Notes: generated by a model from the letters alone, not told the origin. Shown: positions 47,582 through 57,423, counted from the stretch's first letter. The stretch: 64,000 bases of DNA from DAOMFB01 sp963721385 (GCA_963721385.1 CAVRJB010000016.1:124001-188000); one strand, 5' to 3'. Made by a program: numbers and translations.

Positions 47582-48115
47582 GTGGGCCACTTCCTCCGCG
47601 ACGCGCGCGCTCGGCGTCTCGTCTTTCTCGGCGTTTCGCTCGCCATCATCGGGCTCGATCAGGTGACGAAGGCCCTCGTGAACGCCCGGATCCCGCTCCA
47701 CGCCACCATCAGCGTCATCCCGGGGTTCTTCGACCTCACTCATGTGAAGAACACCGGCGCGGCGTTCGGACTCTTCAACGACTCCGCGCTCCCGGGGCGG
47801 ACCGCGATCCTCACGCTCGTCGCGGCGGCGGTCTTCATCGGCGTCGTCGTCTACGCCTTCCGGACGCCGGCCCACGACACCGTCCTCCAGGCGTCGCTCG
47901 CCTTCATCTCGGGTGGGGCCGTCGGGAACCTCGTCGACCGGATCCGTTTCGAATCCGTCACCGACTTCCTCCGCTTCTACGCCGGGAGCCACGAGTGGCC
48001 CTCGTTCAACGTGGCCGACAGCGCGATCACCGTCGGCGTCGTCCTCCTCGCCTGGGACGCCTTCCGCCGCCCCGACCCGGAGCGCGCCTCCTCGGCGGGC
48101 TCGGCGGAGGCCTGA
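47582..48115 (+). CDS. lspA: Prolipoprotein signal peptidase (LspA)
   Basis: About 177 aa from GTG 47582 (GTG 47561, overlapping the ileS stop, is an alternative). Four membrane helices are visible. The two catalytic aspartates sit in GNLVDRIRFESVTDFL and FNVADSAITVG; KNTGAAFGLF is also typical. It removes lipoprotein signal peptides after Lgt modification. It is followed directly by lgt, so both lipoprotein-processing enzymes are together. Confidence 0.95.
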   Translation: MGHFLRDARARRLVFLGVSLAIIGLDQVTKALVNARIPLHATISVIPGFFDLTHVKNTGAAFGLFNDSALPGRTAILTLVAAAVFIGVVVYAFRTPAHDTVLQASLAFISGGAVGNLVDRIRFESVTDFLRFYAGSHEWPSFNVADSAITVGVVLLAWDAFRRPDPERASSAGSAEA

Positions 48116-48128
48116 GAAAAGGAAGCCC

Positions 48129-48917
48129 GTGCATCCCGAACTGCTCCGCATCGGCTCGTTCGCCCTCCCGACGTACGGGGTTCTCCTCGCCTCCGGCTTC
48201 CTCGCGGCCCTCTGGCTGCTCCGGCGCCGCGCTCCGGCCTACGGCGTCTCGCCGGACGCGGCCGCCGACGTCGCGATCTGGCTCCTTCTGGCCGGGCTGC
48301 TCGGCGCGAAGCTCCTCCTCCTCGTCGTGGAAGGGCCGCGCTACCTGACCTCGTGGGACGGCTTCGTCGAGTTCCTCCGGTCGGGCGGCGTCTTCTATGG
48401 CGGGCTGCTCGGCGCCGTCGTCGCGCTCGCCGTCATGCTCCGGAAGAAAGCGATCGGATTCTGGACCTTCGCCGACATGGCGGCGCCGTCGGTCGCGCTC
48501 GGCCACGCCATCGGCCGGCTCGGCTGCCTCGCTGCGGGATGCTGCTGGGGACGCGAGTGCCACCTGCCGTGGGCGATCACGTTCACCGACCCGGCCGCCG
48601 AGCGGAACGTCGGCGTTCCCCTCAACGTCCCGCTCCACCCGACGCAGCTCTACGAGGCGGCGGGTCTGCTCGTGCTCTGCGCGCTCCTCGTCGCCCTCGG
48701 AAAGGCCCGCTTCCGGGGCCAGATCTTCGCGACCTACCTCGGGCTCTACGCGCTCCTCCGGGGGACGATCGAGTTCTTCCGTGGTGACCCGCGGGGATCC
48801 GTTCTGAACGGTGCCGTCTCGACCTCGCAGCTCATCGCGCTCGCCGGGGTCGTCGCGGCCCTCTCGATCTGGCTCCTGAACCGGAAGAAAGCGCCCCCCG
48901 ACGGCGCGGCGGCCTGA
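48129..48917 (+). CDS. lgt: Prolipoprotein diacylglyceryl transferase (Lgt)
   Basis: About 262 aa from GTG 48129 behind AAGGA. A multi-pass membrane protein. The Lgt signature region reads VALGHAIGRLGCLAAGCCWGREC, with cysteine at the position usually held by asparagine in GRIGNF-type motifs, and HPTQLYEAAG is conserved. YGGLLGAVVAL matches the first conserved loop. It attaches diacylglycerol to the lipobox cysteine. Confidence 0.93.
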   Translation: MHPELLRIGSFALPTYGVLLASGFLAALWLLRRRAPAYGVSPDAAADVAIWLLLAGLLGAKLLLLVVEGPRYLTSWDGFVEFLRSGGVFYGGLLGAVVALAVMLRKKAIGFWTFADMAAPSVALGHAIGRLGCLAAGCCWGRECHLPWAITFTDPAAERNVGVPLNVPLHPTQLYEAAGLLVLCALLVALGKARFRGQIFATYLGLYALLRGTIEFFRGDPRGSVLNGAVSTSQLIALAGVVAALSIWLLNRKKAPPDGAAA

Positions 48918-48921
48918 GGCC

Positions 48922-49926
48922 GTGAGCGGCGGGCGCCGCCTCGTCCACGCCGACCGAGGCGACGACCGGGAGCGCCTCGACCGCGTCCTCCAGCGCCATC
49001 TCGCGGACCTCCCGGAGGCCACCCGGACGAAGATCCAGGAATGGATCGGCGCCGGCCTCGTGACGAGGAACGGCGCGGCGGCGAAGCCCTCCGAGAAGAT
49101 CCTCGCCGGCGACCTCCTCGAGGTCGTTCTTCCGCCTCCTCCGCCGCCGAAGCCCGGGATCGAGCCTCAGGAGATCCCGCTGTCGGTCCTCTACGAGGAC
49201 GAGCACCTCCTCGCTCTCGACAAGCCGTCGGGCCTCGTCGTCCACCCCGCCGTCGGGCATCGGGACGGGACCCTCGTGAACGCGCTCCTCTTCCGCGCGA
49301 AGCAATGGGCCGGCGACCCGGAGCGTCCGGGCCTCGTCCACCGGCTCGACAAGGACACGTCCGGGCGTTCTCGTGATCGCGAAGTCGGAGCGGCGCTGTC
49401 CGTGCTGGGAAAAGCCATGAAGGAAAGAGGCCTGGAAAAGGAGTATCTGGCTGCTGGTCTATGGGAAGGCCACCGCTGAAGAAAGGGCCGAATCGACCTC
49501 AAAGTCCGCCGCGACCCGCGCGACCGCAAGCGGATGACGACGTCGAAGGACTCGAAGGGCGCGACTCTTCACCACTCTCTACGAAATCCTCTCTGAATCT
49601 TCGGGCACCTCGCCGGCCTCTCGTTCCTGAAGTGCACGCTCGTCACCGGACGCACGCACCAGATCCGGGTCCACCTGAAGGCGATCAACCTGCCGATCGT
49701 CGGCGACCCGGTTTACGGCTCGCCTCGCTGGAAAGGCATCCGGGACGAGGCGCTGCGCGAGGCCTGCCGGACATTCCCCCGGCAGGCGCTTCACGCCTGG
49801 CGGCTCGCGTTCGACCATCCGGCCACGGGCCGCCGGCTGGAGCTGGTCGCTCCCCTTCCGGCCGACATTTCGGGCCTCCTCGGCTTGGCCGGCCTTCCGG
49901 CTCCCTCCGCCCCGAAGGCGATGTAA
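48922..49926 (+). CDS. rluD: 23S rRNA pseudouridine synthase RluD-like, several frame changes
   Basis: From GTG 48922: an S4-like N-terminal domain (RLDRVLQRHL), a polyproline linker, then the RluA-family catalytic block LVHRLDKDTSG with its aspartate. After that the frame changes at least four times between about 49365 and 49625. Expected segments appear in turn in different frames (GVLVIAKSE, ALSVLGKAMKERGLEKEYL, RIDLKVRRDPRDRKRM), and from about 49612 the frame is steady to the stop (LAGLSFLKCTLVTGRTHQIR, INLPIVGDPVYG). It is either a dense patch of sequence errors or a young pseudogene. The stop TAA at 49924 is part of the next gene's -10 box. Confidence 0.82.
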
Positions 49927-49929
49927 TCT
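49924..49929 (+). promoter_or_regulatory. TANNNT -10 box for the aminotransferase
   Basis: TAATCT ends 7 nt before ATG 49937. It overlaps the rluD stop codon, and there is no Shine-Dalgarno in the short space. Confidence 0.45.
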
Positions 49930-49936
49930 GGGCCCG

Positions 49937-51157
49937 ATGAGCACGACCGTCGCCCCGAAGATCTCCGCCCGCGGAACCGCGATGCCGGCCTCTCCCATCC
50001 GCAAGCTGATGCCCCTCGCCAACGAGGCGAGGGAGCGCGGCGTGAAAGTCCTCCACCTGAACATCGGCCAGCCGGACCTCGAGACGCCGGAGCCGATGCG
50101 TCGCCGCCTCTCCCAGCTGAAGGACAAGACCTACGCCTACTCTCCCTCGAACGGCACGCCCGAGTACCTCGACTTCCTCGTCGCCTACTACGGGAACCTC
50201 GGCATCACCCTCCGGAAGGACGAGATCCTCGCGACGACGGGCGGCAGCGAGGCTCTCCTCTTCGCCTTCATGGCCTGTGCGGACCCCGGAGGCGAGATCC
50301 TGACGGTCGAGCCCTTCTACACGAACTACCGGTCGTTCGCGACGATGGCCGGGCTGACGCTCCACCCGATCGTCACGCACGGGGAGGACGGCTTTCACCT
50401 GCCGGGCCGGGAGGAGTGGGAAAAGGCCCTGACGGCGAAAACCCGCGTCGTCCTCCTCTGCAACCCGAATAATCCGACGGGAACGGTCTGCTCGAGGGAG
50501 GAACTCCTCGTCGTCGCGGAGTTCTGCCGGGACCACGGCCTCTTCTTCGTCTGCGACGAGGTCTACCGGGAGTTCCTCTACGACGGGCTGAAGTCCGTCA
50601 GCGCCCTTTCGCTCGCCGGATTCGAGGACGAAGTCATCGTCGTCGACTCCCTGTCGAAGCGGTTCTCGGCCTGCGGCATCCGGCTCGGCGCCCTCGTGAC
50701 CCGGAACGCCGACATCGCAGGGTCCTGCAACCGGATGGCGCAGGGGCGCCTCTCGCCCCCGGGCCTCGCCCAGTTCATCGCTCCGGCCGCTCTGGAGCTG
50801 GGGCCCGACTACTACCAAGGCGTCGTCGCCGAGTACCAGAAGCGGCGCGACACGCTCTACCAGGGGCTCTCGAAGATCCCCGGCGTCTTCCTCCGAAAAC
50901 CCGAAGGGGCTTTCTACTTCGTGGCGAGGCTCCCGATCAAAGACAGCGACGACTTCGCCGCCTGGCTCCTGTCGGACTTCTCGCTCGACGGGAAGACCGT
51001 CATGGTCGCTCCGGCGAGCGGTTTCTACGTGACGCCGGGGCTCGGGAAGGACGAGGTGCGGATCGCGTACGTCCTCAAGGACGAGGACCTGCGCGACGCC
51101 GTACAGGTCCTCGCCGCCGCGCTCCCGGCCTACCGGAAGGCCCGCAAGATCGACTGA
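49937..51157 (+). CDS. Class I/II pyridoxal-phosphate aminotransferase (aspartate aminotransferase-like)
   Basis: A protein of 406 aa. Conserved are LNIGQPDLETPEPM, YSPSNGTPEYLDFLVAYY, TTGGSEALLFAF, LCNPNNPTGTVCSREEL, the PLP aspartate/tyrosine in CDEVYREF, and the Schiff-base lysine in DSLSKRFSACGIRLGALV. The arginine for the substrate carboxylate lies in KDEVRIAYV. The substrate is not decided; aspartate or another amino acid is possible. It converges with the aldehyde dehydrogenase with no gap. Confidence 0.88.
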   Translation: MSTTVAPKISARGTAMPASPIRKLMPLANEARERGVKVLHLNIGQPDLETPEPMRRRLSQLKDKTYAYSPSNGTPEYLDFLVAYYGNLGITLRKDEILATTGGSEALLFAFMACADPGGEILTVEPFYTNYRSFATMAGLTLHPIVTHGEDGFHLPGREEWEKALTAKTRVVLLCNPNNPTGTVCSREELLVVAEFCRDHGLFFVCDEVYREFLYDGLKSVSALSLAGFEDEVIVVDSLSKRFSACGIRLGALVTRNADIAGSCNRMAQGRLSPPGLAQFIAPAALELGPDYYQGVVAEYQKRRDTLYQGLSKIPGVFLRKPEGAFYFVARLPIKDSDDFAAWLLSDFSLDGKTVMVAPASGFYVTPGLGKDEVRIAYVLKDEDLRDAVQVLAAALPAYRKARKID

Positions 51158-52684
51158 TCAGCGCTTCTTCGTCTTCACGACGGGCTGGTCCGGAACGTCG
51201 ATTTGCGCCTTCTGGATCGTCCCCGAATAGTCGACGTAGATCGACTTCCACTCGCTGAAGACGTCGAGGCCCGCCTCGCCCGCCTCCCGGTGGCCGTTCC
51301 CGGTCTGCTTGGTCCCGCCGAACGGAAGGTGGGTCTCGGCGCCGATGGTCGGGAGGTTCACGTAGAAGATCCCCGCTTCGAGGTCGCGCATCGCGATGAA
51401 GGCCTTGTTGACGTCCTGCGTGAAGATCGCCGAGGAGAGGCCGTAGTCGCTGTCGTTCGCGACGTCGATCGCCTCCTCGAGCGAGCCGACGGGGATCACG
51501 ACGGTCACGGCGCCGAAGATCTCCTCCCGGGCGATCCGCATCTTCCGGTTGCCGTCGCCGAAGACCGTCGGCGCGACGAACCACCCTTTGTCGTAGCCCT
51601 TCCCCGAGAGCCGCTCCCCGCCCGCGACGAGCTTCGCCCCCTCGGATTTTCCGATCGAGATGTAGTCGAGGACGGTGTCGAGCTGGCTTTCGTTGACGGC
51701 CGGCCCCATGTCGACGCTCTCGTCGAGGCCGTTCCCGACCTTCAGCGCCTTCGCGCGCTCCGCGAGCCTCTCCGTGAACTTCCGGGCGACCTTCCGGTGG
51801 ACGATGAGCCGGGACGACGCCGTGCATCGCTGTCCGCTCGTGCCGAAGGCCCCCCAGATCGCCCCGTCGACGGCGAGTTCGAGGTTCGCGTCGTCCATGA
51901 CGATGATCGGGTTCTTCCCGCCCATCTCGAGGTGGACGTGCTTGAAGGTCGGGGCGCAGGCCTCGTTGATCTTCTGCCCGACGGCGGTCGAGCCCGTGAA
52001 CGAGATCACCTTGACGCGGGGGTCCTTGATGATCGGGTTCCCGACCTTCGAGCCGCTCCCCGTCACGACGTTGAAGACCCCCTTCGGCAGGCCGGCGTCC
52101 TCCAGCGCCCGGGCGAAGTTGACGACGGAATGCGGCGTGTCGGTCGCCGGCTTGATGACGATCGTGTTCCCGCAGACGAGGGCCGCCGTCGACTTCCACG
52201 CCGGGATCGCCATCGGAAAGTTCCAGGGGGTGATGAAGCCGCAGACGCCGATCGGCGCCCGGACCGACATCGCGAACTTGTTCGGGAGCTCCGACGGCGT
52301 CGTCTGGCCGTGCAGCCGACGCCCTTCGCCGCCCATCAGGAAGGCCATGTCGATGGCCTCCTGGACGTCTCCGCGCGCCTCCTTCAGGACCTTTCCCATC
52401 TCCCGCGTCATCGCCCGGGCGTATTCCTCCTTCCGCTCCCTCAGGATCTGGCCGAGGCGGTAGAGAATCTCGCCGCGCTGCGGCCCCGGCACCAGGCGCC
52501 AGCTCTTGTACGCCTCGGCCGCGGCGTCGACGGCGTCCTTCACGTCCCGTTCGTCGGACTCCTGGAACCGGCCGATCAGGTCGGTGACGTCGGCCGGGTT
52601 GCGGTTCTCGAACAGCTTCCCGGACCGGGAGGCCACCCACTGGCCGCCGATCCAGTTGCGGTGGACGGGGACGTTCGCATTCAT
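51158..52684 (-). CDS. Aldehyde dehydrogenase (NAD-dependent)
   Basis: A protein of 508 aa. Motifs are GFITPWNFPMAIPAWKSTAAL, FTGSTAVGQKI, the general base in LEMGGKNPIIV, the catalytic cysteine in GTSGQRCTASSRL and REEIFGAVTVVI. The family resembles ALDH7 or alpha-ketoglutarate semialdehyde/betaine aldehyde dehydrogenases. The substrate is not decided. Its stop abuts the aminotransferase stop (the joint reads TGATCA). A Shine-Dalgarno-like AGGACCT precedes the ATG. Confidence 0.9.
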   Translation of the reverse strand: MNANVPVHRNWIGGQWVASRSGKLFENRNPADVTDLIGRFQESDERDVKDAVDAAAEAYKSWRLVPGPQRGEILYRLGQILRERKEEYARAMTREMGKVLKEARGDVQEAIDMAFLMGGEGRRLHGQTTPSELPNKFAMSVRAPIGVCGFITPWNFPMAIPAWKSTAALVCGNTIVIKPATDTPHSVVNFARALEDAGLPKGVFNVVTGSGSKVGNPIIKDPRVKVISFTGSTAVGQKINEACAPTFKHVHLEMGGKNPIIVMDDANLELAVDGAIWGAFGTSGQRCTASSRLIVHRKVARKFTERLAERAKALKVGNGLDESVDMGPAVNESQLDTVLDYISIGKSEGAKLVAGGERLSGKGYDKGWFVAPTVFGDGNRKMRIAREEIFGAVTVVIPVGSLEEAIDVANDSDYGLSSAIFTQDVNKAFIAMRDLEAGIFYVNLPTIGAETHLPFGGTKQTGNGHREAGEAGLDVFSEWKSIYVDYSGTIQKAQIDVPDQPVVKTKKR

Positions 52685-52709
52685 CGGAGGTCCTTTCGCG
52701 GCGCGTCTT

Positions 52710-53126
52710 TCAGCCCGAGCCGCCGCTCCCCGGTTCTTCCTCCGGGCCGGAGCGGCCGCCCATGTCGACGCGGCCCTTGAACTGTGCGCCCTCGGAGATG
52801 ACGATCTTCGGGGCGCGGATGTTTCCTTCCAGAAATCCCGACGGCAGGAGCTCCACCCGCTCGGTCGCGCTCACGTCCCCCCAGACCTTGCCGGCGATCG
52901 AGACGACGAGGGCCTGGACGTCGCCGCGCACCTGACCGTGGGGGCCGACGCGGAAGCTCTTCGAAACGTGGACCCTCCCGTCCACGCGGCCTTCGAGCAC
53001 GATGTCCTCGTCGCCGGTCAGCTCGCCCTGGATCCGCACCTTCGGACCGACGAGAGCCGCCCTCGTCTCGTGGCGCGGCACTTCCCTGTCCGGAGTAGAG
53101 GGACCGCCTCTTCCGAAGATCGACAT
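52710..53126 (-). CDS. Bactofilin
   Basis: A protein of 138 aa. The central region is the repetitive beta-helix of bactofilins: VRIQGELTGDEDIVLEGRVDG, VHVSKSFRVGPHGQVRGDV, SIAGKVWGDVSATERVELLP and EGNIRAPKIVISEGAQFKG. Both termini are proline/glycine-rich and disordered. Bactofilins polymerise without nucleotide and act in cell shape or localisation. A TAGACT box lies 13 nt upstream of the ATG. Confidence 0.93.
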   Translation of the reverse strand: MSIFGRGGPSTPDREVPRHETRAALVGPKVRIQGELTGDEDIVLEGRVDGRVHVSKSFRVGPHGQVRGDVQALVVSIAGKVWGDVSATERVELLPSGFLEGNIRAPKIVISEGAQFKGRVDMGGRSGPEEEPGSGGSG

Positions 53127-53466
53127 TCGAGCCGGACCGAGTCTAACCGCCCCGCCTTCAGTGGCAAAGCGTGCGAGGCGATCGGGAAAGTCCCGCCTAA
53201 TGCATCTGCTTCATCAGATTTCCCAGATTACTGCCTTGACAGTGACGATTCTTCGATATGATCCCGCCAGTTTCCGATGACGAAGGAGCAGGGACCACTG
53301 TTCGGGAGGCTCTCGCCCATCCGCGGCAGGAGACCGTCCGCACGGGCGCGGGGGGAGATGCCAGACGAAGGGATCGGGTTCGCCGGGTTGAATGCCTGCT
53401 CCAAGTTTTCGCCTTGCGCGTGGATCTTCGATCAGAAGGAGAACCGACAATGAAAGAGGAGGCAAG
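53127..53466 (+). promoter_or_regulatory. Long intergenic leader before the porin gene, with promoter
   Basis: A 340-bp region divergent between the bactofilin and porin genes. TTGACA (53236-53241) and TATGAT (53257-53262) form the best consensus promoter in the window, although the 15-bp spacer is short. It would leave an untranslated leader of about 195 nt before ATG 53467, which has a GAGGAGG Shine-Dalgarno. I recognise no riboswitch class. The length leaves room for one or for another regulatory RNA. Confidence 0.45.
53140..53145 (-). promoter_or_regulatory. TANNNT -10 box for the bactofilin gene
   Basis: TAGACT on the minus strand ends 13 nt before the ATG at 53126, with no Shine-Dalgarno between. 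Confidence 0.4.
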
Positions 53467-54585
53467 ATGAGAGAGAGGAACAGGACGTTATTCCGGTTTG
53501 TCTCTGCCGCGGCGATCACGGTGGCGATTCTGGCAGTCGCAGTACCCGCGAACGCGCAGGCCATCATCAAGGTGAGCGACACCATCAACGTCAAGTTCGG
53601 CATGCTGCTTCAGGCCTGGGCGGACGAGCAGCAGATCGCCACCGCGACGGGCGGCACGAACGGCTACGCCCAGAACCTCTTCATCCGCCGGGTCCGGTTC
53701 CTGATGGGAGGCCAGGTCGCGAAGAACGTCAGCTTCTTCATGGACACCGAGAACGCCAACCTCGGGAAGTCCCCGAAGGGGCTCGGCACCGGCTTCCAGC
53801 TCCTCGACGCCTACGGCTCGTGGGATATCGCCCCGGAGTTCGCGATACAGGGCGGCCTCATCCTGATTCCGCTCTGCCGCGACTGCAACTCGAGCGCCGC
53901 GGCCCTGCTCGGGCTCGACTACGGCCTCTGGTCCTTCCAGGAGAGCGCGCCGACGCAGTCGTCGATCGGGCGCGACACGGGCTTCCAGCTCAAGGGCCTC
54001 CTCCTTGACAAGCACCTCGAGTACCGGATCGGCGCCTACTCCGGCTTCCGGCAGGCGAACGCCAAGAACTCCTTCCGGTACGCCGGGCGCCTCCAGTACA
54101 ACGTCTTCGACGTGGAGGTGGCCCAGTTCTACACGACCCAGTACTTCGCCACGAAGAAGATCCTCGCCATCGGCGCCGGCTTCGACACCCAGAGCACCTA
54201 CAACTCGTTCGCAGGCGACATCATGCTGAACCTCCCGGTCGGCAAGAAAAACGCCTTCACCTTCCAGGGCGACTTCATCCGGTACGACGGCAGCACATTC
54301 TTCACGGCGGCGGGCATCCGCAAACAGAACGTCTTCTTCGCCGAGGCCGGCTTCTACATCTGCGAGCTGAAGCTCGAGCCGTTCGCGGTTTACCAGTTTC
54401 AGGACTACCTGAACGCGTCGGACAAGGTACTGAACAAACGCGCCTATCAGGCCGGATTGAGCTTCTACCCGTACGGGAACAATCTGAACTTCAAGCTCGC
54501 CTGGACCTACAGGGAATTCCCGCACGACCCGAACACCCACAAGACGAACGAATTCACCCTGCAGATGCAGGTCTTTTACTTCTGA
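53467..54585 (+). CDS. Outer-membrane porin, phosphate-selective porin O/P-like
   Basis: A protein of 372 aa from ATG 53467 behind GAGGAGG. It has a signal peptide (FVSAAAITVAILAVAVPANAQA). The mature protein has many aromatic-flanked strands (NLFIRRVRFLMGGQVAKNVSFF, WDIAPEFAIQGGLILIPL, YRIGAYSGFRQ, NLNFKLAWTYREF) and ends in MQVFYF, a typical outer-membrane C-terminal signal. It begins the cluster of transporter and CoA-activation genes and may admit their substrate. That link is inferred from position. Confidence 0.82.
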   Translation: MRERNRTLFRFVSAAAITVAILAVAVPANAQAIIKVSDTINVKFGMLLQAWADEQQIATATGGTNGYAQNLFIRRVRFLMGGQVAKNVSFFMDTENANLGKSPKGLGTGFQLLDAYGSWDIAPEFAIQGGLILIPLCRDCNSSAAALLGLDYGLWSFQESAPTQSSIGRDTGFQLKGLLLDKHLEYRIGAYSGFRQANAKNSFRYAGRLQYNVFDVEVAQFYTTQYFATKKILAIGAGFDTQSTYNSFAGDIMLNLPVGKKNAFTFQGDFIRYDGSTFFTAAGIRKQNVFFAEAGFYICELKLEPFAVYQFQDYLNASDKVLNKRAYQAGLSFYPYGNNLNFKLAWTYREFPHDPNTHKTNEFTLQMQVFYF

Positions 54586-54636
54586 CATCTCAGCCCGACG
54601 ATTCCGTTTTTCTCGACACATCGTTAAGGAGGATTC

Positions 54637-55863
54637 ATGGCGGAGGAAAAGGTCACTAATCGCTGGATCATGGTCATCGCGGCGCTGGTCATGCAGCTGT
54701 GCCTCGGCATCCTCTATGCCTACAGCGTCGTGAGGGGCCCCTTGATGAAGGAGGTCGGCTACACGGTCAAACAGGCGGGCTACCCGTACATGGCCTCGCT
54801 CTTCTTCTTCGCGGTCGGCATGATCATCGCCGGCCGGTGGCAGGACAAGGCCGGGCCGCGGACAGTCGGGATCGTCGGCGGGGTCCTCCTCGCGCTCGGC
54901 GCGGCCGTCGCCGGCATGATGTACAAGGACCTCGGCGGGCTGATCTTCGGCTACGGAATTCTGGGCGGGCTCGGCGTCGGGTTCGCCTATGTGACGCCGA
55001 TCGCCACCTGCATCAAGTGGTTCCCGGACAAACGAGGCACGATCACCGGGCTCGCGGTGTTCGGCTTCGGCGCCGGGACGCTCGTCTTCGGGCCGCTCCT
55101 CTCGAGCATGATTGCCAGTAGCGGAATCGCGACGACGTTCTACACCGTGTCGGCGATCATGCTCATCTTCGTCTGCGGCGCGGCGGCCATCTTCAAGGTC
55201 CCGCCCGCGGGCTACAAGCCCGCCGGATGGAATCCCCCGGCCCCGGCGCCGGGAGCGCAGGTGATCAAGACGAACTACCTGCCGAACGAGATCATCAAGA
55301 CCGGGTCGTTCTGGATCCTCTGGCTCATCTACTTCATCGGCGCGGCGGCCGGCCTCATGATCATCGGGCAGGCTGTCCCCATCGGCGTCCAGGTCGCCAA
55401 GCTCACGGCGCCGGTGGCCGCCGCCGGGCTGGGGACGATGGCCCTCCTGAACGGCCTCGGGCGCCTCTTCTGGGGAAGCGTCTCCGACAAGCTCGGGCGG
55501 ACGAAGACGATCGTGGCCTGCTTCATCCTGTACATCCTCGCCTTCGTCTTCGTCCTCCCCAACAGCGATACGTTCACGCTCTGGCTCGTGGGCGTCTGCG
55601 CCGTCGGCTTCGCGTACGGCGGATACCTCGCTCTGATGCCCTCTTTGACGGCCGACTACTTCGGCACGAAGTCGCTCGGCGCGAACTACGGGTATCTCTT
55701 CACCGCGTGGGGCATCGCCGGCGTCGGCGGACCCTTCATGATCGACTTCATCAAGACCCAGACCGGAGCCTTCACGAACGCGATGTATGTCACGGCGGGC
55801 GCCTGCGTCGTCGGAATCCTCCTGGCGCTCGTGGCCAAGCCTCCGAAAGCCGAGGCCGCCTAG
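54637..55863 (+). CDS. MFS transporter, oxalate/formate antiporter (OFA) family
   Basis: A protein of 408 aa after TAAGGAGGA. Twelve membrane helices are visible. It opens RWIMVIAALVMQLCLGILYAYSVVRGPL, the usual start of OxlT-type carriers, and has GRWQDKAGPRTVGIVGG and SDKLGRTKTIVA at the two A-loops. OFA members carry oxalate, formate, lactate and other small organic acids. The neighbouring CoA-transferases and CoA ligase suggest it imports a carboxylate that is then made into a CoA thioester. Confidence 0.88.
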   Translation: MAEEKVTNRWIMVIAALVMQLCLGILYAYSVVRGPLMKEVGYTVKQAGYPYMASLFFFAVGMIIAGRWQDKAGPRTVGIVGGVLLALGAAVAGMMYKDLGGLIFGYGILGGLGVGFAYVTPIATCIKWFPDKRGTITGLAVFGFGAGTLVFGPLLSSMIASSGIATTFYTVSAIMLIFVCGAAAIFKVPPAGYKPAGWNPPAPAPGAQVIKTNYLPNEIIKTGSFWILWLIYFIGAAAGLMIIGQAVPIGVQVAKLTAPVAAAGLGTMALLNGLGRLFWGSVSDKLGRTKTIVACFILYILAFVFVLPNSDTFTLWLVGVCAVGFAYGGYLALMPSLTADYFGTKSLGANYGYLFTAWGIAGVGGPFMIDFIKTQTGAFTNAMYVTAGACVVGILLALVAKPPKAEAA

Positions 55864-55980
55864 CCTCAGTACGTTTTAGACTCGTTGACAGGGAAAGCCC
55901 GCGGGGCCGGGATTCCAAGAACTGGCCTCGCGGGTTACGTTTCGAGAGATCTCGTTTCCGACAAACTACAGGAGGTGGAA

Positions 55981-57398
55981 ATGGCTAGCACTTCGTTTCC
56001 GAACTGGAAGGTCCTCCCATGGCCCGCGGTTCCGATCCCCACGCCCGACGAGGTCTACGCGGGGCTGACGGACCAGGCCAAGGAGTACCCCCTTTCGCTG
56101 GAGGCACAGCTCCGGCAGATCCGAGAACTTCAAGAAACCCGAGTACCTCTCGACGGTCCGCGTCCTCGACCTGACCAAGGGGATGATCATCGGCAACTGG
56201 TGCTCCTCGATGCTCTCGGAGCTCGGCGCCGACACGATCAAGGCCGAGCCGCCGGACGGCGATCCGCTGCGCTGGCAGACGCCGTTCGGCCGCAAGGAGT
56301 ACATGTTCAAGGACGTCGAGACGGGCGAGCCGATCGGCCTCCACTTCCTCCACGAGATGAGGAACAAGCGATCCATCACCCTCAATCTCGAGAAGCCCGA
56401 AGGGCGCGAGCTCCTGAAGAAGCTCGCCGTCCACTGCGACGTCCTCATCGAGAACTACCCGCCGGGGCAGTTCGACGCCTGGGGAATCGGCTACCGGCAG
56501 CTCAAGGAGATCAACCCGCGGCTCGTCTACTGCTGGGTCGGCCAGAAGGGGCAGTGGGGCCCCTCGAAGGACAAGCCGGGCAACCTCGGCCCGACGGCTG
56601 AAGCCTCCTGCGGGTTCGTCCACGGCACGGGCCTTCCGAAGGAGTTCGGCGGGCGCCCCACCCGGTCGGCCATGTGGATGGCGGACCAGGTCGGCGGCAC
56701 CTCCGGGGCCATGGGAATCCTCGCGGCCCTTCTCTACAGGAACAAGGTCTCCGGCAAGGGCCAGTTCGTCGAAGCGACGGCGGCGGAAGCCATCATCCGG
56801 ATCCTCGACTACAACTGGGGCTGGTACGGCTTCGACGGCAGCATCCGGCCCCGCTACGGCAACTGGGACCTCGCGATCAACATCTACGCCGTCAACCCCT
56901 GCAAGGACGGCTACTTCATGGTGGGCGGCGGGCACGACCGCCTCTGGTACCGGATCTGGCGGACGGTCGGCCAGACGCGGCCCGACCTCGAGGACGAGAT
57001 CCTCGACGACAAGGCCCTCCGCGCTCGTCGTGGCGCGGCTCCCCCACCTCCGACAGGTGAAGACCTACACGATCCTGGCCGACTGGCAGAAGGACCATTC
57101 CCGCGCGGACGCCATGCATCATCTCCTCGCCCAGCAGGTCGCCTCCGGCGGCGTCAACTACATCGACGAGGTCGCCGAGGACCCGCACTTCAAGTATCGC
57201 GGGCACGTCGACGAGATCGACGACCGGCTCTACGGCAAGGTCCTCTACGGGACGACCCCCGCCCTCGGCGACAAGTGTCCCGGCCGCCTGAAGTGGATCG
57301 GCCGGCCGCTCGGATACGACAACAACGACGTCTACCTGAACCTGCTGGGACTTGGGCCGGGCGAAGTCGCCGCGCTCAAGAAGAGCGGCGTGGTCTAG
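55981..57398 (+). CDS. Family-III (CaiB/BaiF) CoA-transferase, first of a pair; two frame changes
   Basis: The ATG at 55981 follows AGGAGG. Expected family-III features are VRVLDLTKGMIIGNWCSSMLSELGADTIKAEPP, NKRSITLNLEKPEGRELLKKL, VLIENYPPGQFDAWGIGY and the catalytic aspartate in MWMADQVGG. Frame changes near 56127-56133 and near 57020 interrupt the reading, and continuity is clear on each side (KKPEYLSTVRVLDL; QVKTYTILADWQ). It moves CoA between carboxylates through an aspartyl-CoA intermediate. The closest architecture I know is that of paired enzymes such as benzylsuccinate CoA-transferase BbsEF. The substrate is unknown. Confidence 0.85.
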
Positions 57399-57423
57399 GC
57401 CAGGGAACGAGGAGGCAAACAAG

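Noticed and set aside
51150..51165. TGATCA palindrome at the convergent gene joint
   Set aside because: It simply results from two stop codons meeting back to back.
53300..53400. Possible cobalamin-type riboswitch (GCAGGAGACC-like string)
   Set aside because: Only a short resemblance; the other conserved elements of that class are missing.
53214..53603. 129-codon minus frame with hydrophobic start, antisense to the porin leader
   Set aside because: It is the complement of the porin signal peptide, has no family motif, and its third-position GC is unlike real genes here.
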